Positions 1-8,618 of a stretch of DNA of 64,000 nucleotides are shown in pieces; positions within the stretch are counted from its first letter, which is position 1, and every line of letters starts with the position of its first letter. A model generated the notes under the pieces. The model worked only from the letters and a program-made list of their open reading frames with translations, ran no database searches and was not told where the DNA came from. The stretch is from Mesostigma viride. Taxonomy: Eukaryota; Streptophyta; Mesostigmatophyceae; Mesostigmatales; Mesostigmataceae. The stretch is taken from contig RPFO01000123.1 of the NCBI GenBank assembly GCA_009746045.1, positions 608,120 through 672,119 on the forward strand, given 5' to 3'. A program made the translations under genes and the position numbers.

Positions 1-1
1 C

Positions 2-1018
2 CGCCTGCGCACGGCCCTGGACGGTCACCTCAGCGAGACTCAGCACGGCTTCCGTTCAGGTCGCAACAGAGTACAGGCGCTCTTCGCTACTCGCCGACTG
101 GTGGAGGAACTGCAACGCCTTCAGCCTGGTGAGTCCCCTTTGCACCTTGTGCTGGTGGACTTCATCAAAGCCTTCGATTCGGTTTTCTGGCCTGCGCTTT
201 GGGACATCCTCGAGCTGTTCCGGATCCCCCGCCCCCTGATTGCTGTCATCCGCAAACTGTATGAAGGGTCCACCACTTCGGTGCGCACTTCTTACGGGAC
301 CACGCCACCATGCCCTTTACAGAAGGGTGTGTGGCAGGGCTGCGTGCTGTCGCCCTACCTGTTCATTATTGTGGTCGAATACGTAATGATTCAGGCGCGC
401 AAGCGATTTGCCCGCATCGTGGGTAGGGAACCAGGGGTGCAGGTTGCTAACAAATTCTGGCATGGCGGAGCGGACACGGAGATTAGGCTGGCAGACATCA
501 TCTACGCAGACGACACCACCCTCTTCGAGGACACTGGGCACGTGCAGACATGGCTTGACTGCCTGGCTATCGAGGCCCGTGCAGTGGGGCTTGAGGTCAG
601 CAAGAAGACAGAGGCCCTGGCGGTTGGGCTTACCCACTCACCGCCACCCCTCTATCTCCTAGACGGCTCCCGAGTCCTGTATCGGGACCGCGTCAAGCTG
701 CTGGGCAGCCTGCTTCCCAGCTGCGAGGCGGATGTGGACCACCGCATCTCCCTCGCCTGGCACGCTTTACGTCAGTACCGGGCCCTGTGGCGCAAGCCCC
801 TGGGCAGGATCGAGAAACAGGACCTGTTTAAGGTCCTCGTCCTTCCTGTTCTCACGTATGGGGCCGAGACGTGGACCCTCACCGCCGACCTGGCCCGCAA
901 GCTGGACGGCGTGGTCACCAACATGCTGCGATCCATTTTCAGAGAAGGATATGCTGCTCATGTCCGCAATGAGGACCTGTACCAGGGCATGCCATATATC
1001 ACCAGCACCATTAAGTAA
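2..1018 (+). CDS. LINE reverse transcriptase domain (5' incomplete)
   Basis: The frame is open from base 2, so no start codon is visible; the GTG at 101 should not be taken as a start. In order I see QHGFRSGRNRVQALF (RT motif 2), LVDFIKAFDS with the first catalytic Asp (motif A), GVWQGCVLSPYLFI (motif B), YADDTTLF with the catalytic Asp pair (motif C), GLEVSKKTEA (motif D) and KLLGSLL (motif E). The thumb-like LPVLTYGAETWTLT follows. The enzyme would copy its own RNA at a nicked target site. The frame ends at TAA 1016-1018, inside a 134-bp insertion that cuts the protein from its C-terminal segment. All core catalytic residues in the visible part are intact. Confidence 0.85.
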   Translation, partial: RLRTALDGHLSETQHGFRSGRNRVQALFATRRLVEELQRLQPGESPLHLVLVDFIKAFDSVFWPALWDILELFRIPRPLIAVIRKLYEGSTTSVRTSYGTTPPCPLQKGVWQGCVLSPYLFIIVVEYVMIQARKRFARIVGREPGVQVANKFWHGGADTEIRLADIIYADDTTLFEDTGHVQTWLDCLAIEARAVGLEVSKKTEALAVGLTHSPPPLYLLDGSRVLYRDRVKLLGSLLPSCEADVDHRISLAWHALRQYRALWRKPLGRIEKQDLFKVLVLPVLTYGAETWTLTADLARKLDGVVTNMLRSIFREGYAAHVRNEDLYQGMPYITSTIK

Positions 1019-1148
1019 GTACTTGCGTGTCATGCGCAAGGGCATGCCACGGAGTACTATGCTAATCTCATTAGAAAAATAAAATTTTACACAAAAGTTT
1101 AGACAAATATCGTCTGCATCATCCCCCAACCGTTAACAGCACCATTAA
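1015..1148. mobile_element. 134-bp insertion in the LINE ORF, flanked by an 11-bp direct repeat
   Basis: AGCACCATTAA occurs at 1004-1014 and again at 1138-1148, bracketing extra sequence in the LINE coding region. The insert begins GTAAGT and has TTAACAG just before the second repeat copy, so it also resembles a spliceosomal intron. It has no coding content. It could be a small mobile insertion with a target-site duplication or an intron-like insertion. Removing it leaves a one-base frame offset. Confidence 0.5.
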
Positions 1149-1150
1149 TT

Positions 1151-1480
1151 AAGCAGCGGCGCCTGCAGCTCGTAGGGCACCTAGCTTGCACCAACCAGGT
1201 AGACACCTCACGTGGCCCTCCCGCGGGATCGCTGGGACCAGCTCAGCCTGGCCGGCACCTCCTAACGTGGGCCGGGCCCCGTGATGCTAGACGCCGCAAG
1301 GCCCGCACCTTCAAAGAACAGCTAGTCGAGGACATGGGGGGCCTAGGCCTCTCCGTGATTTGGAAGAAGATGATGGACAAGGCCAAGTCGGCCCAGGTCG
1401 TAGAGGACAACGAGCCCCCCCCCGTGGGGAAGCGCCCGCGGGTGCAAACCCGCAGGAGACACGCCAGACAGCTCCCCTAG
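1151..1480 (+). pseudogene. C-terminal segment of the LINE ORF2 protein
   Basis: This frame runs without stops to TAG 1478-1480. It reads RRLQLVGHLAC, then LLTWAGPRDARRRKARTF, then a basic tail (GKRPRVQTRRRHARQLP). A basic 'RLxxxGHxxR' stretch followed by an R-rich W-containing segment is typical of the region after the RT domain in many LINEs. It is offset by one base from the RT frame and separated from it by the 134-bp insertion, so the protein as it stands is truncated at 1018. Confidence 0.65.
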
Positions 1481-1667
1481 GGTAGCGGGATGTTGTTTAG
1501 ATAGCTGTTGTAGTTAGTGATGCTGTTAGTGATGCTGTTTGATGTAGGTAGATGATGTAGATAGATTAGACCGGTAGGACTGTTTGCACCCATCCATCCA
1601 TCCCTCGGGGTAAATGCTCGATCCGTGACTCCCCAACGGGAGCACGGGTCTAATTAATTACTTAATG
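1481..1667 (+). repeat. LINE 3' UTR and TTAA-type tail
   Basis: The non-coding end holds short repeats of gatgctgtt and gatgtag, CCATCCATCCATCC, the inverted motif near 1630-1643, and TAATTAATTACTTAA. Very similar tails occur near 4320-4371 (+), 5021-5080 (-), 14905-14945 (+) and at both LINE ends meeting at 59170-59240. Confidence 0.7.
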
Positions 1668-1815
1668 CCACGAGCCACGAGCTAGGTAGCCATGGCTGAC
1701 GGCGGAGCTCATAACTTTCACGTTTGGGCACCAAATTCGGCTGTGAATATCACAATCGCTTCGTCTTTCTAAGACGCACACACTGATATAATTTTCCGAA
1801 GAAAATACGCAGTAT

Positions 1816-3203
1816 ATGACGAGCAAACGCTCCTCTACGCAACGCAGCCTGGCGGCTGCGCTAAGCCCTGAAAATACGTCTAGCTGCAGCTTCGCCCTCA
1901 GGCCCGGCAGGCAGCCGTGTCACTAGCCAAGCACTGGTGGTCGCCCAGGTCCCTCCCGGGCTTGCCTCGCCCTCTGCATCGCCTGAGCCCAAGCGCAGTC
2001 GCCCAGGCGAACTTAGCTGGTCTGAGCACGACTTTGACATCAACTCCTATGGCTACTGGAACCGAAAACCGTCAGCCTTCATGGACGATGTGTTTTTTGG
2101 CACGCACGCCTCGCTTGTTGACCTGTGCTCGCACCTCCTCTCCCACAACCACGGTCATATGCCAAATGGCACTCCTTGCAACATAACTGAGGACCTCCAG
2201 CTTATTTCCCCGCATGACTCGCCCCCGGCTCCAGCGCCTCGCCCTCTGCTCCCTCCTCGGGCGCTCCGAAGCCGCGATCTGGGCCCGCCCTCCCACCGTC
2301 GCAACCGCCACCATCGTTTGCACCCTCCTTAAGGAAGCTTTCGAGCAGCACGTGACTCCCCTCGCTGCAGATGTGGCAGCACTGGGCGGCAAGCTGGCTG
2401 CTGAGCTCCCTCACCTTTCCTGACCGTCACCTCTACCTCCACCCTCTTCGCCTCCACCTAGCTCCACTGCCGCATCCACCTCCACCGCCGACATCAAAGC
2501 CCAGCTCCTCGACCTCGACCAGCGCCTCAAGGACAACGCCATCACCATTGAGTACCTGCAAAACACCGCAGGCCTCACCGCCCAGGCGGTGAAGGATTGA
2601 CATCGCCGCCATGCAGCCGGCATCTGCTGGCCCGGCCAGCGATGCTCCTTCCACCCAGACCTGGGCGGACATGCTGAAGCACCACGTACACCACCTCCAC
2701 CGCCTCCACCATCACAGCATGTGCAGCTCAAACAACAAACGCTCGACCTTCTCCAAGGAGGCCGACGTACCTCATCCAGCGCAGCCACAATGTCCTCGTC
2801 AAGCACTTCGACCAGCCGGCAGGTGAGGACTCAGAGTCTCTAGCATATAGCGTTTAAGCACGATATTCTTGCCCCCATGCAACTCACTGGTGAGCTGCGG
2901 ATGTCGGCTGTCCGCCTTCCCTGCGCGCGGGGTAAGGAGCCCTGGACCGGCTCCGGTGCACTCCTCACCTTAAAGTACATGGCGGATAAGCTGTCCGCGC
3001 AAGAAGCTCTCGGGGACTTCCTACACGCTGGACGACGACTTGACCGGCTGGCACAGCAACAGCGGCGACGGGAGCTATGGCCGACCTACCGCCAGCTCCG
3101 GCAGAGCGCAGGGGGGAAACCAGTATACTGGAGGGGGGCAGTCATCTACGTCGACCACAAGCCCTGGCAGGCGCCCCCTGCCACCCCAGCAGACCCAGCC
3201 TAG
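1816..3203 (+). pseudogene. L1-type ORF1 protein, frameshifted copy
   Basis: The start is the ATG at 1816 (MTSKRSSTQRSLAAAL), matching LINE B (MANKHASTQRSLAAAL) and LINE E (MSKRPSTQRSLTAAL). The reading frame is then broken several times. Recognisable blocks are SPEPKRSRPGE, VFFGTHASLVDLC, AFEQHVTPLAADVAAL and the C-terminal RRRELWPTYRQLRQ...PVYWRGAVIYVDHKPWQA, ending at TAG 3201-3203. In the better-preserved LINE E copy these blocks form an L1-ORF1-like protein: a Ser/Pro-rich N-terminus, a coiled coil, an RRM-like domain and a C-terminal domain. ORF1 proteins of this kind coat LINE RNA. This copy cannot make a full protein as read. Confidence 0.7.
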
Positions 3204-3213
3204 GGAATGTATA

Positions 3214-3899
3214 TGTTGCGGGCCCGACCCTTGGAACGGGCGCAACAATGGAATAAATTATGTATTTTGGCTTGTTGTCATAGTCCGTAGGACTTTGGGA
3301 CTCATTTCGGGACTTAATTTGGGAATTATCCCTTGTTGGTCAGGACTTTTGTATGGAACTATGATAGTTTGTGTGATTCGGACCAGTTATTTTGGGCCTA
3401 GGTTGATGTATGCGATCTTCTAGGGGCCGGTGCAGTCGCGCCGCGCTGCGTACTTTATAGCTGGTTGAGATATTGTACTCATGCGTGGATTCTGTAGCCT
3501 GGCGAGGGTCGATGTCGACCCGAGGATCTTGTGTGGACTGCATGTTTCGGGGTTCTCTGGAAGGTCGGCGCCATGTCGGCGCCTCTTGCCAGCTTGGTGG
3601 CAGACCTATAGGTGAAATTGGTCCGAGGACGAGAGTCTCGTCCTCTTGGTTTGATGAATGTAAAGTGCGATGAAGCCTACACATTAAACCTGGGGCAACT
3701 ATCCATTTGTAATTGGTCTTGCTAGCCATTATAAGTGTGTATTAATTAGCTTGGCATCAAGTCGCGATGCCAGATATCTCACGACCCAGTCGTGAAGCGC
3801 AATCTGCATCAGGCCACCTTGATTCTTCCTCTTACCGGCACAGGTGATCTTTCGCGACGTAGCTCTGACAGGTTTAGGTGTAAATCTGGGTTCGTTACA
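3214..3899. mobile_element. Solo LTR flanked by 5-bp duplication GTATA
   Basis: A 686-bp segment starts TGTTGCGGGC and ends GTTCGTTACA (TG...CA ends). It is flanked by GTATA at 3209-3213 and 3900-3904. It carries no coding capacity. It splits the LINE A 3' UTR: joining the flanks gives a sequence matching the uninterrupted 3' UTR of LINEs B and E (GAATACAGCAGTAGTGTA-like). It is best read as a solo LTR left by recombination of an LTR retrotransposon not otherwise present here. Confidence 0.8.
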
Positions 3900-3978
3900 G
3901 TATACCAGTAGTGTAGATTAGTCAGCTAGGCTTAGCCTAGCACGTGACTCACGTATGTATACGCGCATACATATGTGC

Positions 3979-4082
3979 GCCTATAATGGGACCCCCCATG
4001 GATGATGCTATAAGAATTTAGCCAAGCCCTGCCTATAATGGGACCCCCCATGGATGATGCATTAAGAATTTAGCTAAGCTCT
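3979..4082 (+). repeat. 52-bp tandem duplication in the LINE A 3' UTR
   Basis: A 52-bp unit beginning GCCTATAATGGGACC is present twice in a row (3979-4030 and 4031-4082) with a few differences. LINE B has a single related copy (about 58870-58925), so the duplication is specific to this copy. Confidence 0.7.
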
Positions 4083-4699
4083 CAGCAGTGCCTACTCAGA
4101 GAGCTACTCTCTGCTGAGAAGTCATCCCCTAGCTATTGTTTAGCCATGATGATCTTCCACGGGTCCGGTGCCAGGCCTCTGAGCTCTGATACATCATGGT
4201 GGTGCAGGTGCACTTGGTGCACCTACTAGAGCAGTTGTAGTTTACACCCTACCCTTGCAGACAGTAGCCCAGAATGTATTAAAAGCCATATGCCCCTTCT
4301 CAGGGATATGTGTTACAGTACATGTACTCGATCCCGACGGAGTTATGCTCTTAATTAATTCATTAATTATAAATGGCGTGCTAACGTTGTGTGAGGACCG
4401 GCCAGAGTATGTTGTCTGAGAGGAAATAAGGCGTAATGACCATTGCAGCCGAGTGTAGCTGTCTGTAGAATGACCAGCATGTGTTCATCAATTAATAATT
4501 AGCACGTGACTGCGTCGTTTCTATGCCAATAAAGCAACCTTCGACCACAATACACGCCTTCACGAGATTAGCTCTTCATGCGATCGCTGGAGCTGCCAAG
4601 GCATGGCACTGCAGGGTGCCACCGCCTGCCCAAATCACGGGACAAGGCTGGCCCTCCACCAGTGCATGCTGCTCACCTTCAGCGACATTGCAGTAAGAA

Positions 4700-4915
4700 C
4701 TAGCTGGAGAACTCCAACCGGTCGCTTGACGACGACCTGACGCCGGGTCCCAGCCGGCTTGCGCAGCAACGCCGCGATCAGTGGCCTGGCTTTGATCGAC
4801 CATCTGCCACAAGACCAATCCCGAGAAGCCCCAGCAGGTGTACTGGCGGGGCAGGGACCCTTATATGCACAACAACAAACTGCATGTGGAAGCCCACCTG
4901 CCGGGCTCCCCCGGA
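4700..4915 (+). pseudogene. Remnant of an L1-type ORF1 C-terminus
   Basis: Traces of the ORF1 C-terminal block are visible across frames: a DDDLT-like start, LAQQRRDQW, then QVYWRGRDPYMHNNKLHVEAH. The order matches the LAQQQRRRELWPTY...PVYWKGAAIYVGHKPW block of the better copies, and the end is closer to canonical L1 ORF1 tails. Many frame breaks make this an old fragment of a divergent family member. A TTAA tail follows at about 5021. Confidence 0.45.
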
Positions 4916-5020
4916 CTAATAGGGAAGTTAGCAGTTTCATAGATTGTGGGTCGATTATATGGGCAATATTGGAATGGCATGTATGGCAACGGTTTACAGG
5001 ATGCTCTTACAGCTAGGTCT

Positions 5021-5080
5021 TGATTAATTAATTAAACTCGTGCTCCTGTTGGGGAGTCACGGAGCACCGGACTGCTTTTC
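5021..5080 (-). repeat. LINE 3' tail (minus strand)
   Basis: Read on the minus strand, this is CCGTGACTCCCCAACAGGAG followed by TTTAATTAATTAATC. It nearly matches the tail of the RT-bearing LINE at 1619-1660. The body would lie to the right, but I recognise no coding sequence there up to about 5270. Confidence 0.6.
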
Positions 5081-6030
5081 CCTGTATATTATGTGCACAA
5101 CAGGAAGAAAGGGCAGAGATCCCTTTTCTCCTTCACGCCAGAGGCATGCCGGCCACAGCTGCAATCGGACACGATAGACGATGATTCCGGCATTAGTTGA
5201 TCTGTGGGTGCAATAAGACCCATGTGAGCATATCATAACAAGGAGCGTAGGCAAGTAATCTGATCACAGCCATGACGTAGCATATATGGCTGTACAGAGC
5301 TCTATAGCTAGGGGCTAAGCTAAGGCTATGGCTGGTTGTATACCGTGTGTTAGCGGTGCATGCTCGTGACTAGCTAGGTATGGTGGCACAGCTAGGCAAA
5401 CATTCTAGGCATGCATGGCTGCCATGGCGTCAGTACATGACTACCATTTATTAATACAAGGTATTCTAGGCCGCAGGGGTGGTCCACATCTTGTGGTTGA
5501 TCATCAGGTCCCCATGTGCATCAATACCGGCGACGCCGGCCGCGCGGCAAAGTTGCCCCGCGAAATTTCGGGGAGAAAGTGACGAATTTCGGTGCGCGCG
5601 GGAGATCGATGTTGAGTGCAAATTCCAAATTGCGAAGGCTATGGTATGTAGCGTGAAAATTTTCTGTGCACGGATTATGTATGAAGCCACTTCAGTGTAC
5701 CGGATTTCGCTTGTTCGATCGGCATTGACGTAAGGAAATTTATTGATCTGCTAAAAAAAGGTCGGGAAACAGTTTCTTTGTGTGTGTGTGTGTGTGCGAG
5801 GGCAAACACGCAGCAGTGGCCAGTTTCGCGCGCCGAGCATGTGCAGCCACCTGTGCCTGTGCCAGGTGATGGCTATAGCACAGATTAGACGCATCTGGTG
5901 GGAGGGCGCACTTTCGAACGATTCCTTAATTTTGCGTTTCCATGTTGCACGCAATTTCCACGTAAAAGCGATCAGATTTATATGAGCGTTGACAGGGGAA
6001 AAAATGCATGTCGCTTTTACCCCATTTCTT
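5081..6030. other. No recognisable gene; short TG run
   Basis: Nothing here could be assigned. It includes a (TG)n run at about 5779-5797 and several short open frames without codon or motif support. It probably contains decayed repeat sequence. Confidence 0.5.
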
Positions 6031-6038
6031 ACAGCTTT

Positions 6039-6197
6039 ATGACTTCCCTTGGGCAGAGCAACATTGTCCGCTGCATAAATTGCGGGCAGGGCTCGCTGCC
6101 GACATCGCTGGTGTGCCCGGGGTGCAACAAAGATAACAACCAGGTGTACTTCCAGCGCAAAAAGCCCTACCTCGTCCGGCCATCAACCGGCGTATAG
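6039..6197 (+). CDS. Small zinc-ribbon ORF or exon
   Basis: The ATG at 6039 gives 52 residues: MTSLGQSNIVRCINCGQG, then LVCPGCNKDN, then a basic tail, ending at TAG 6195-6197. Two CxxC pairs 14 residues apart would suit a zinc ribbon. A polypyrimidine stretch and TTACAG lie just before the ATG (6024-6034), so this could be an internal or last exon rather than a whole gene. I do not recognise a family. A further open frame follows at 6231. Confidence 0.35.
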   Translation: MTSLGQSNIVRCINCGQGSLPTSLVCPGCNKDNNQVYFQRKKPYLVRPSTGV

Positions 6198-6230
6198 ATC
6201 TATTGCGGATTAACCCACCATCCGCAGGCT

Positions 6231-6497
6231 AACAAGCGCTTCACCATCTATCCCTTTCCGGAGGAGACCTTCCGGGCAGCACTGGGCATGCAAAGTGGGG
6301 ACGTACGTTAACGCACGACAGCGTTAGGAACTCTGCAGCATACCCCGGTATATCGTACAAGAAGATCACGCGCGAATTAAGTCACGAGCCTGACAGCTCT
6401 AGCTGCAAACGCTGCTGGAGCAAGCCTGCATGCGAGGACAAGGAGTGGGCAGGCGCCAAGCTGATCAAGAGCAGCGTTTCAGTGGTCGACTGGTCGC
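6231..6497 (+). pseudogene. Possible host exon, 5' half, split by copia element 1
   Basis: An open frame reads ALHHLSLSGGD, then GHAKWGRTLTHDSVRNSAAY, KKITRELSHEPDSSSCKRC and VSVVDW. It runs into the 5-bp target duplication GTCGC at 6493-6497. When copia element 1 is removed, the frame continues without a break in the right flank (12392-12473: PPPLYLEWHSNFSEEAGE, then TGA). Continuity over the insertion supports a real coding frame in the target, host or transposon. I recognise no family; the Cys-rich SSCKRCWSKPAC segment is the only motif. Confidence 0.4.
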
Positions 6498-6777
6498 AGT
6501 TGTACTGTGTAGTTCTACTCAGTACCCTAAATCCTAGTGTGGACGCCGCGCCGTCAGCATCTTTGCTGCGCAGGAATCTTGTAAACGGCATCTAGCGTCG
6601 CGCCGAGGAATCTCGGACTATGTTAAGCAAGTCCAATGCACGATGATAAGTTAATGAGAAATAAATGCAACGTGACGGCGGACGAGGTAGCCGCCTGCGT
6701 GTTTCTCTGCGTAGCACCAAAGCTGCCACTTGCCTCTCGACGAAGAGCGTTGGTATCCAAAACACATTATTGCAACT
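6498..6777 (+). repeat. Left LTR of copia element 1
   Basis: 280 bp, starting AGTTGTACTGTG and ending ATTATTGCAACT. It is nearly identical to 12111-12386. It differs mainly by an extra TGCC near 6724 and single-base changes. Confidence 0.92.
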
Positions 6778-6804
6778 TGTACTCAAGAAAGAACATTTTC
6801 AAAA

Positions 6805-8031
6805 ATGTTCCGGACGGGCCTGACAACGCCGTCGTCCAAAATCAAACACAAAATCAAGCTGCCGAATCTCGGAGCCCTGGGCTCGAAGGGCGTGGGCACA
6901 CTTCGCAAGCCCACCGCGAGCGAGATTCAGAGGAATCTGAACGAAGAATTTGCCAAGCAGGATAGCCCCGCAGTGGTGGACACTGCGGCGGAGGAAACTG
7001 CACCTGCAGCTGCCCGTGCAGCGGAGCTGCCAAGTGGATCACAGGCGGCTGGGCTGCGCACTGCAAGCCTAGACCGTGCTGCCCGCATCCTCTGGATGAA
7101 GGAGCAAAAGGTGATCGAGGAGCGAATTCCTGCGCCGATTCCAGCGGCTCCTGAGCCATCAGAGAAGGTGAAAGAACAGTTTATTTTGAACCTGCGCAAG
7201 TGGCACAGTGATGTCCAAGACATGGTAGCCAAGCCTATCGAATTGCTGAGGCGCAATCGGCTGGCCACCGAGGGTTACAAGGTCGTATCCGACCTGATCG
7301 AGATAGCCTACAAGGAGGACCGGAGCTGGGAAGAATTCATGGCTAGCCTTGAGAAGAATCTCCTGAAGACGGGGCTAATGCGCCTCGTCGCAGATGCAGT
7401 GAGTATTCTAAAGTTTGATCTGAATCGGAAGGTAGACATCAGCCAGGCAACGCTCGACTACGAGCAGAAACTGGCGTTGTCGTCCTGCTCGCCAGGTGAC
7501 GCCTTCTCGGTGGTAATGTTTCTGGCAAAGGGCATCATGTCTGGTAGCCTGTCTGAGTCCGCCCTCCAGGGCATGTCGGGAACACTGACTGTCGACAAGC
7601 TAGCAAATAGGGCAGAGGCTTTCCAGATTATTCGCAATTCTGTTGCTGTGCCGGCTGCCGCCAAGGCATTGGTGGCAGCGGGCATTTCTGACCCTCTTTC
7701 CTCTGCTGCAGCGCCCATTGCAAGAATTCATGGTGCAGGTGAAGAGAAGTGTGGCCGATGCCAGGGCACCGGGCATGTGTGGTCGGATTGCCCAGCCAAC
7801 ACGAAGGCTGGTCCGAATGTGCGGCTGTGTGGCGCCTGCCACCAGCCAGGGCACTTCGCCAAGGACTGCAAGCACACACGCGGTCCGCAGGGCAAGAAGC
7901 GCCCGCCCAAGCCGGCTGGCAACATGCGGCCCAAGAAGGCCAAGTGGAACAAATGGCAGAGGCAGGGGAACACCCAGGCCACACCTGCTAACACTCATGT
8001 GCCTGTCCCTGCTCCCTCTGCAGCAAACTAG
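6805..8031 (+). CDS. Copia element 1 Gag (two zinc knuckles)
   Basis: The start is the first ATG after the left LTR (6805, MFRTGLTTPSSKIKHKI), giving about 408 residues. An upstream in-frame ATG at 6730 lies inside the LTR and is less likely. The central part (QFILNLRKWHSD, then MASLEKNLLKTGLMRLV, then TLDYEQKLALSS) is helical and Gag-like. The C-terminus has two CCHC knuckles, CGRCQGTGHVWSDC and CGACHQPGHFAKDC, then a basic proline-rich tail. Gag would package element RNA in virus-like particles. The frame ends at TAG 8029-8031, and more stops follow in this frame, so expression of pol is not by simple readthrough in this copy. Confidence 0.85.
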   Translation: MFRTGLTTPSSKIKHKIKLPNLGALGSKGVGTLRKPTASEIQRNLNEEFAKQDSPAVVDTAAEETAPAAARAAELPSGSQAAGLRTASLDRAARILWMKEQKVIEERIPAPIPAAPEPSEKVKEQFILNLRKWHSDVQDMVAKPIELLRRNRLATEGYKVVSDLIEIAYKEDRSWEEFMASLEKNLLKTGLMRLVADAVSILKFDLNRKVDISQATLDYEQKLALSSCSPGDAFSVVMFLAKGIMSGSLSESALQGMSGTLTVDKLANRAEAFQIIRNSVAVPAAAKALVAAGISDPLSSAAAPIARIHGAGEEKCGRCQGTGHVWSDCPANTKAGPNVRLCGACHQPGHFAKDCKHTRGPQGKKRPPKPAGNMRPKKAKWNKWQRQGNTQATPANTHVPVPAPSAAN

Positions 8032-8077
8032 ATAGCCCATGTTGGGACGATGATGTGTTTACCACTAATCTAGCTGC

Positions 8078-8613
8078 ATGTATGAGCTGGGTAGTTGTGT
8101 AGACAACAATTCTGCTGCGTGCATTGCTGCTGTGTTGCGTAGCGGCTTGTGCACAGACATTGTTACGCCTGCGGCAACGCGGGACCATGAACCCCCACGA
8201 CCAGTAATGCTGGTACTATGCAAGCTGGACTCATGCACGTCGACCGTGACGATGGGGGGTCACTGGCCACACCAGGTGAAGTCCTTTCCTTGACTGCTGT
8301 TGCTGCACGCTTGCATCATGTGTTAGGCCATGGGACCCACGCTATCCGTTTTGCACGGGCACTGGCACCGGGGACTAAGTTGGCTAGCACGGTGCAGTCC
8401 ATGTACAGTGGTTGTCACCAGTGTCAGTCCACTGCGCCTAAGCGTGCACGTAGGCATGTCAAACACCCACCCCTTGAGCGTGGTCACTTGGTGTGTGACA
8501 TTTTGTTCCAGGACCAGGCTGTCTACTTGCTGGGAATAGACAGATTTTCCCATTTTGTTTCAGTTGTCCCACTCAAGTCACAGCATGTGTTGGGGACCTC
8601 CTTGAGGGGATAG
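8078..8613 (+). pseudogene. Copia element 1 integrase, N-terminal part (frameshifted)
   Basis: Two overlapping frames (8078-8293 and 8218-8613) carry this region. The second has the zinc-binding part RLHHVLGHGTHAIRFAR with CHQCQ, followed by LVCDILFQDQAVYLLGIDRF with the first catalytic Asp. It stops at 8611-8613; the next frame (8619 on) continues with the second Asp and the Glu. At least one and probably two frameshifts split the integrase, so this copy is unlikely to integrate on its own. Programmed frameshifting is possible but I see no slippery site that stands out. Confidence 0.75.
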
Positions 8614-8618
8614 ACCTG

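Larger units (their letters stand above)
1..1667 (+). mobile_element. Non-LTR retrotransposon (LINE), 3' part
   Basis: The window opens inside the reverse transcriptase of a LINE. The element holds RT motifs (2-1018), a separate C-terminal segment (1151-1480), a 3' untranslated region and a tail. The tail has a short inverted motif (CTCCCCAACGGGAG) followed by TTAA-type repeats ending near 1667, directly abutting the next LINE. The 5' part lies outside the window. The copy is broken by a 134-bp insertion and a frame offset, so it is probably dead. The clade is not certain; the motif spacing and C-terminal tail resemble RTE/L2-like elements more than L1. Confidence 0.85.
1668..4371 (+). mobile_element. 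LINE 'A': ORF1-only (HAL1-like) non-LTR retrotransposon
   Basis: The element starts at the conserved CCACGAGCCACGAG 5' end also seen in LINEs B (17284) and E (63463, minus). It has a ~150-bp 5' leader, an ORF1 (1816-3203) and a 3' UTR that includes AGAATGTATTAAAAGCCAT, a tail motif and TTAA repeats. No RT is encoded between ORF1 and the tail, as in LINEs B and E, so the family looks ORF1-only and would need another element's RT. A 686-bp solo LTR (3214-3899) interrupts it. The head-to-tail contact with the preceding LINE tail suggests insertion into a TTAA-rich tail. Confidence 0.75.

Noticed and set aside
101-103. GTG at 101 as the start of the LINE RT
   Set aside because: The frame and RT motif 2 continue upstream to base 2; the ORF is cut by the window edge.
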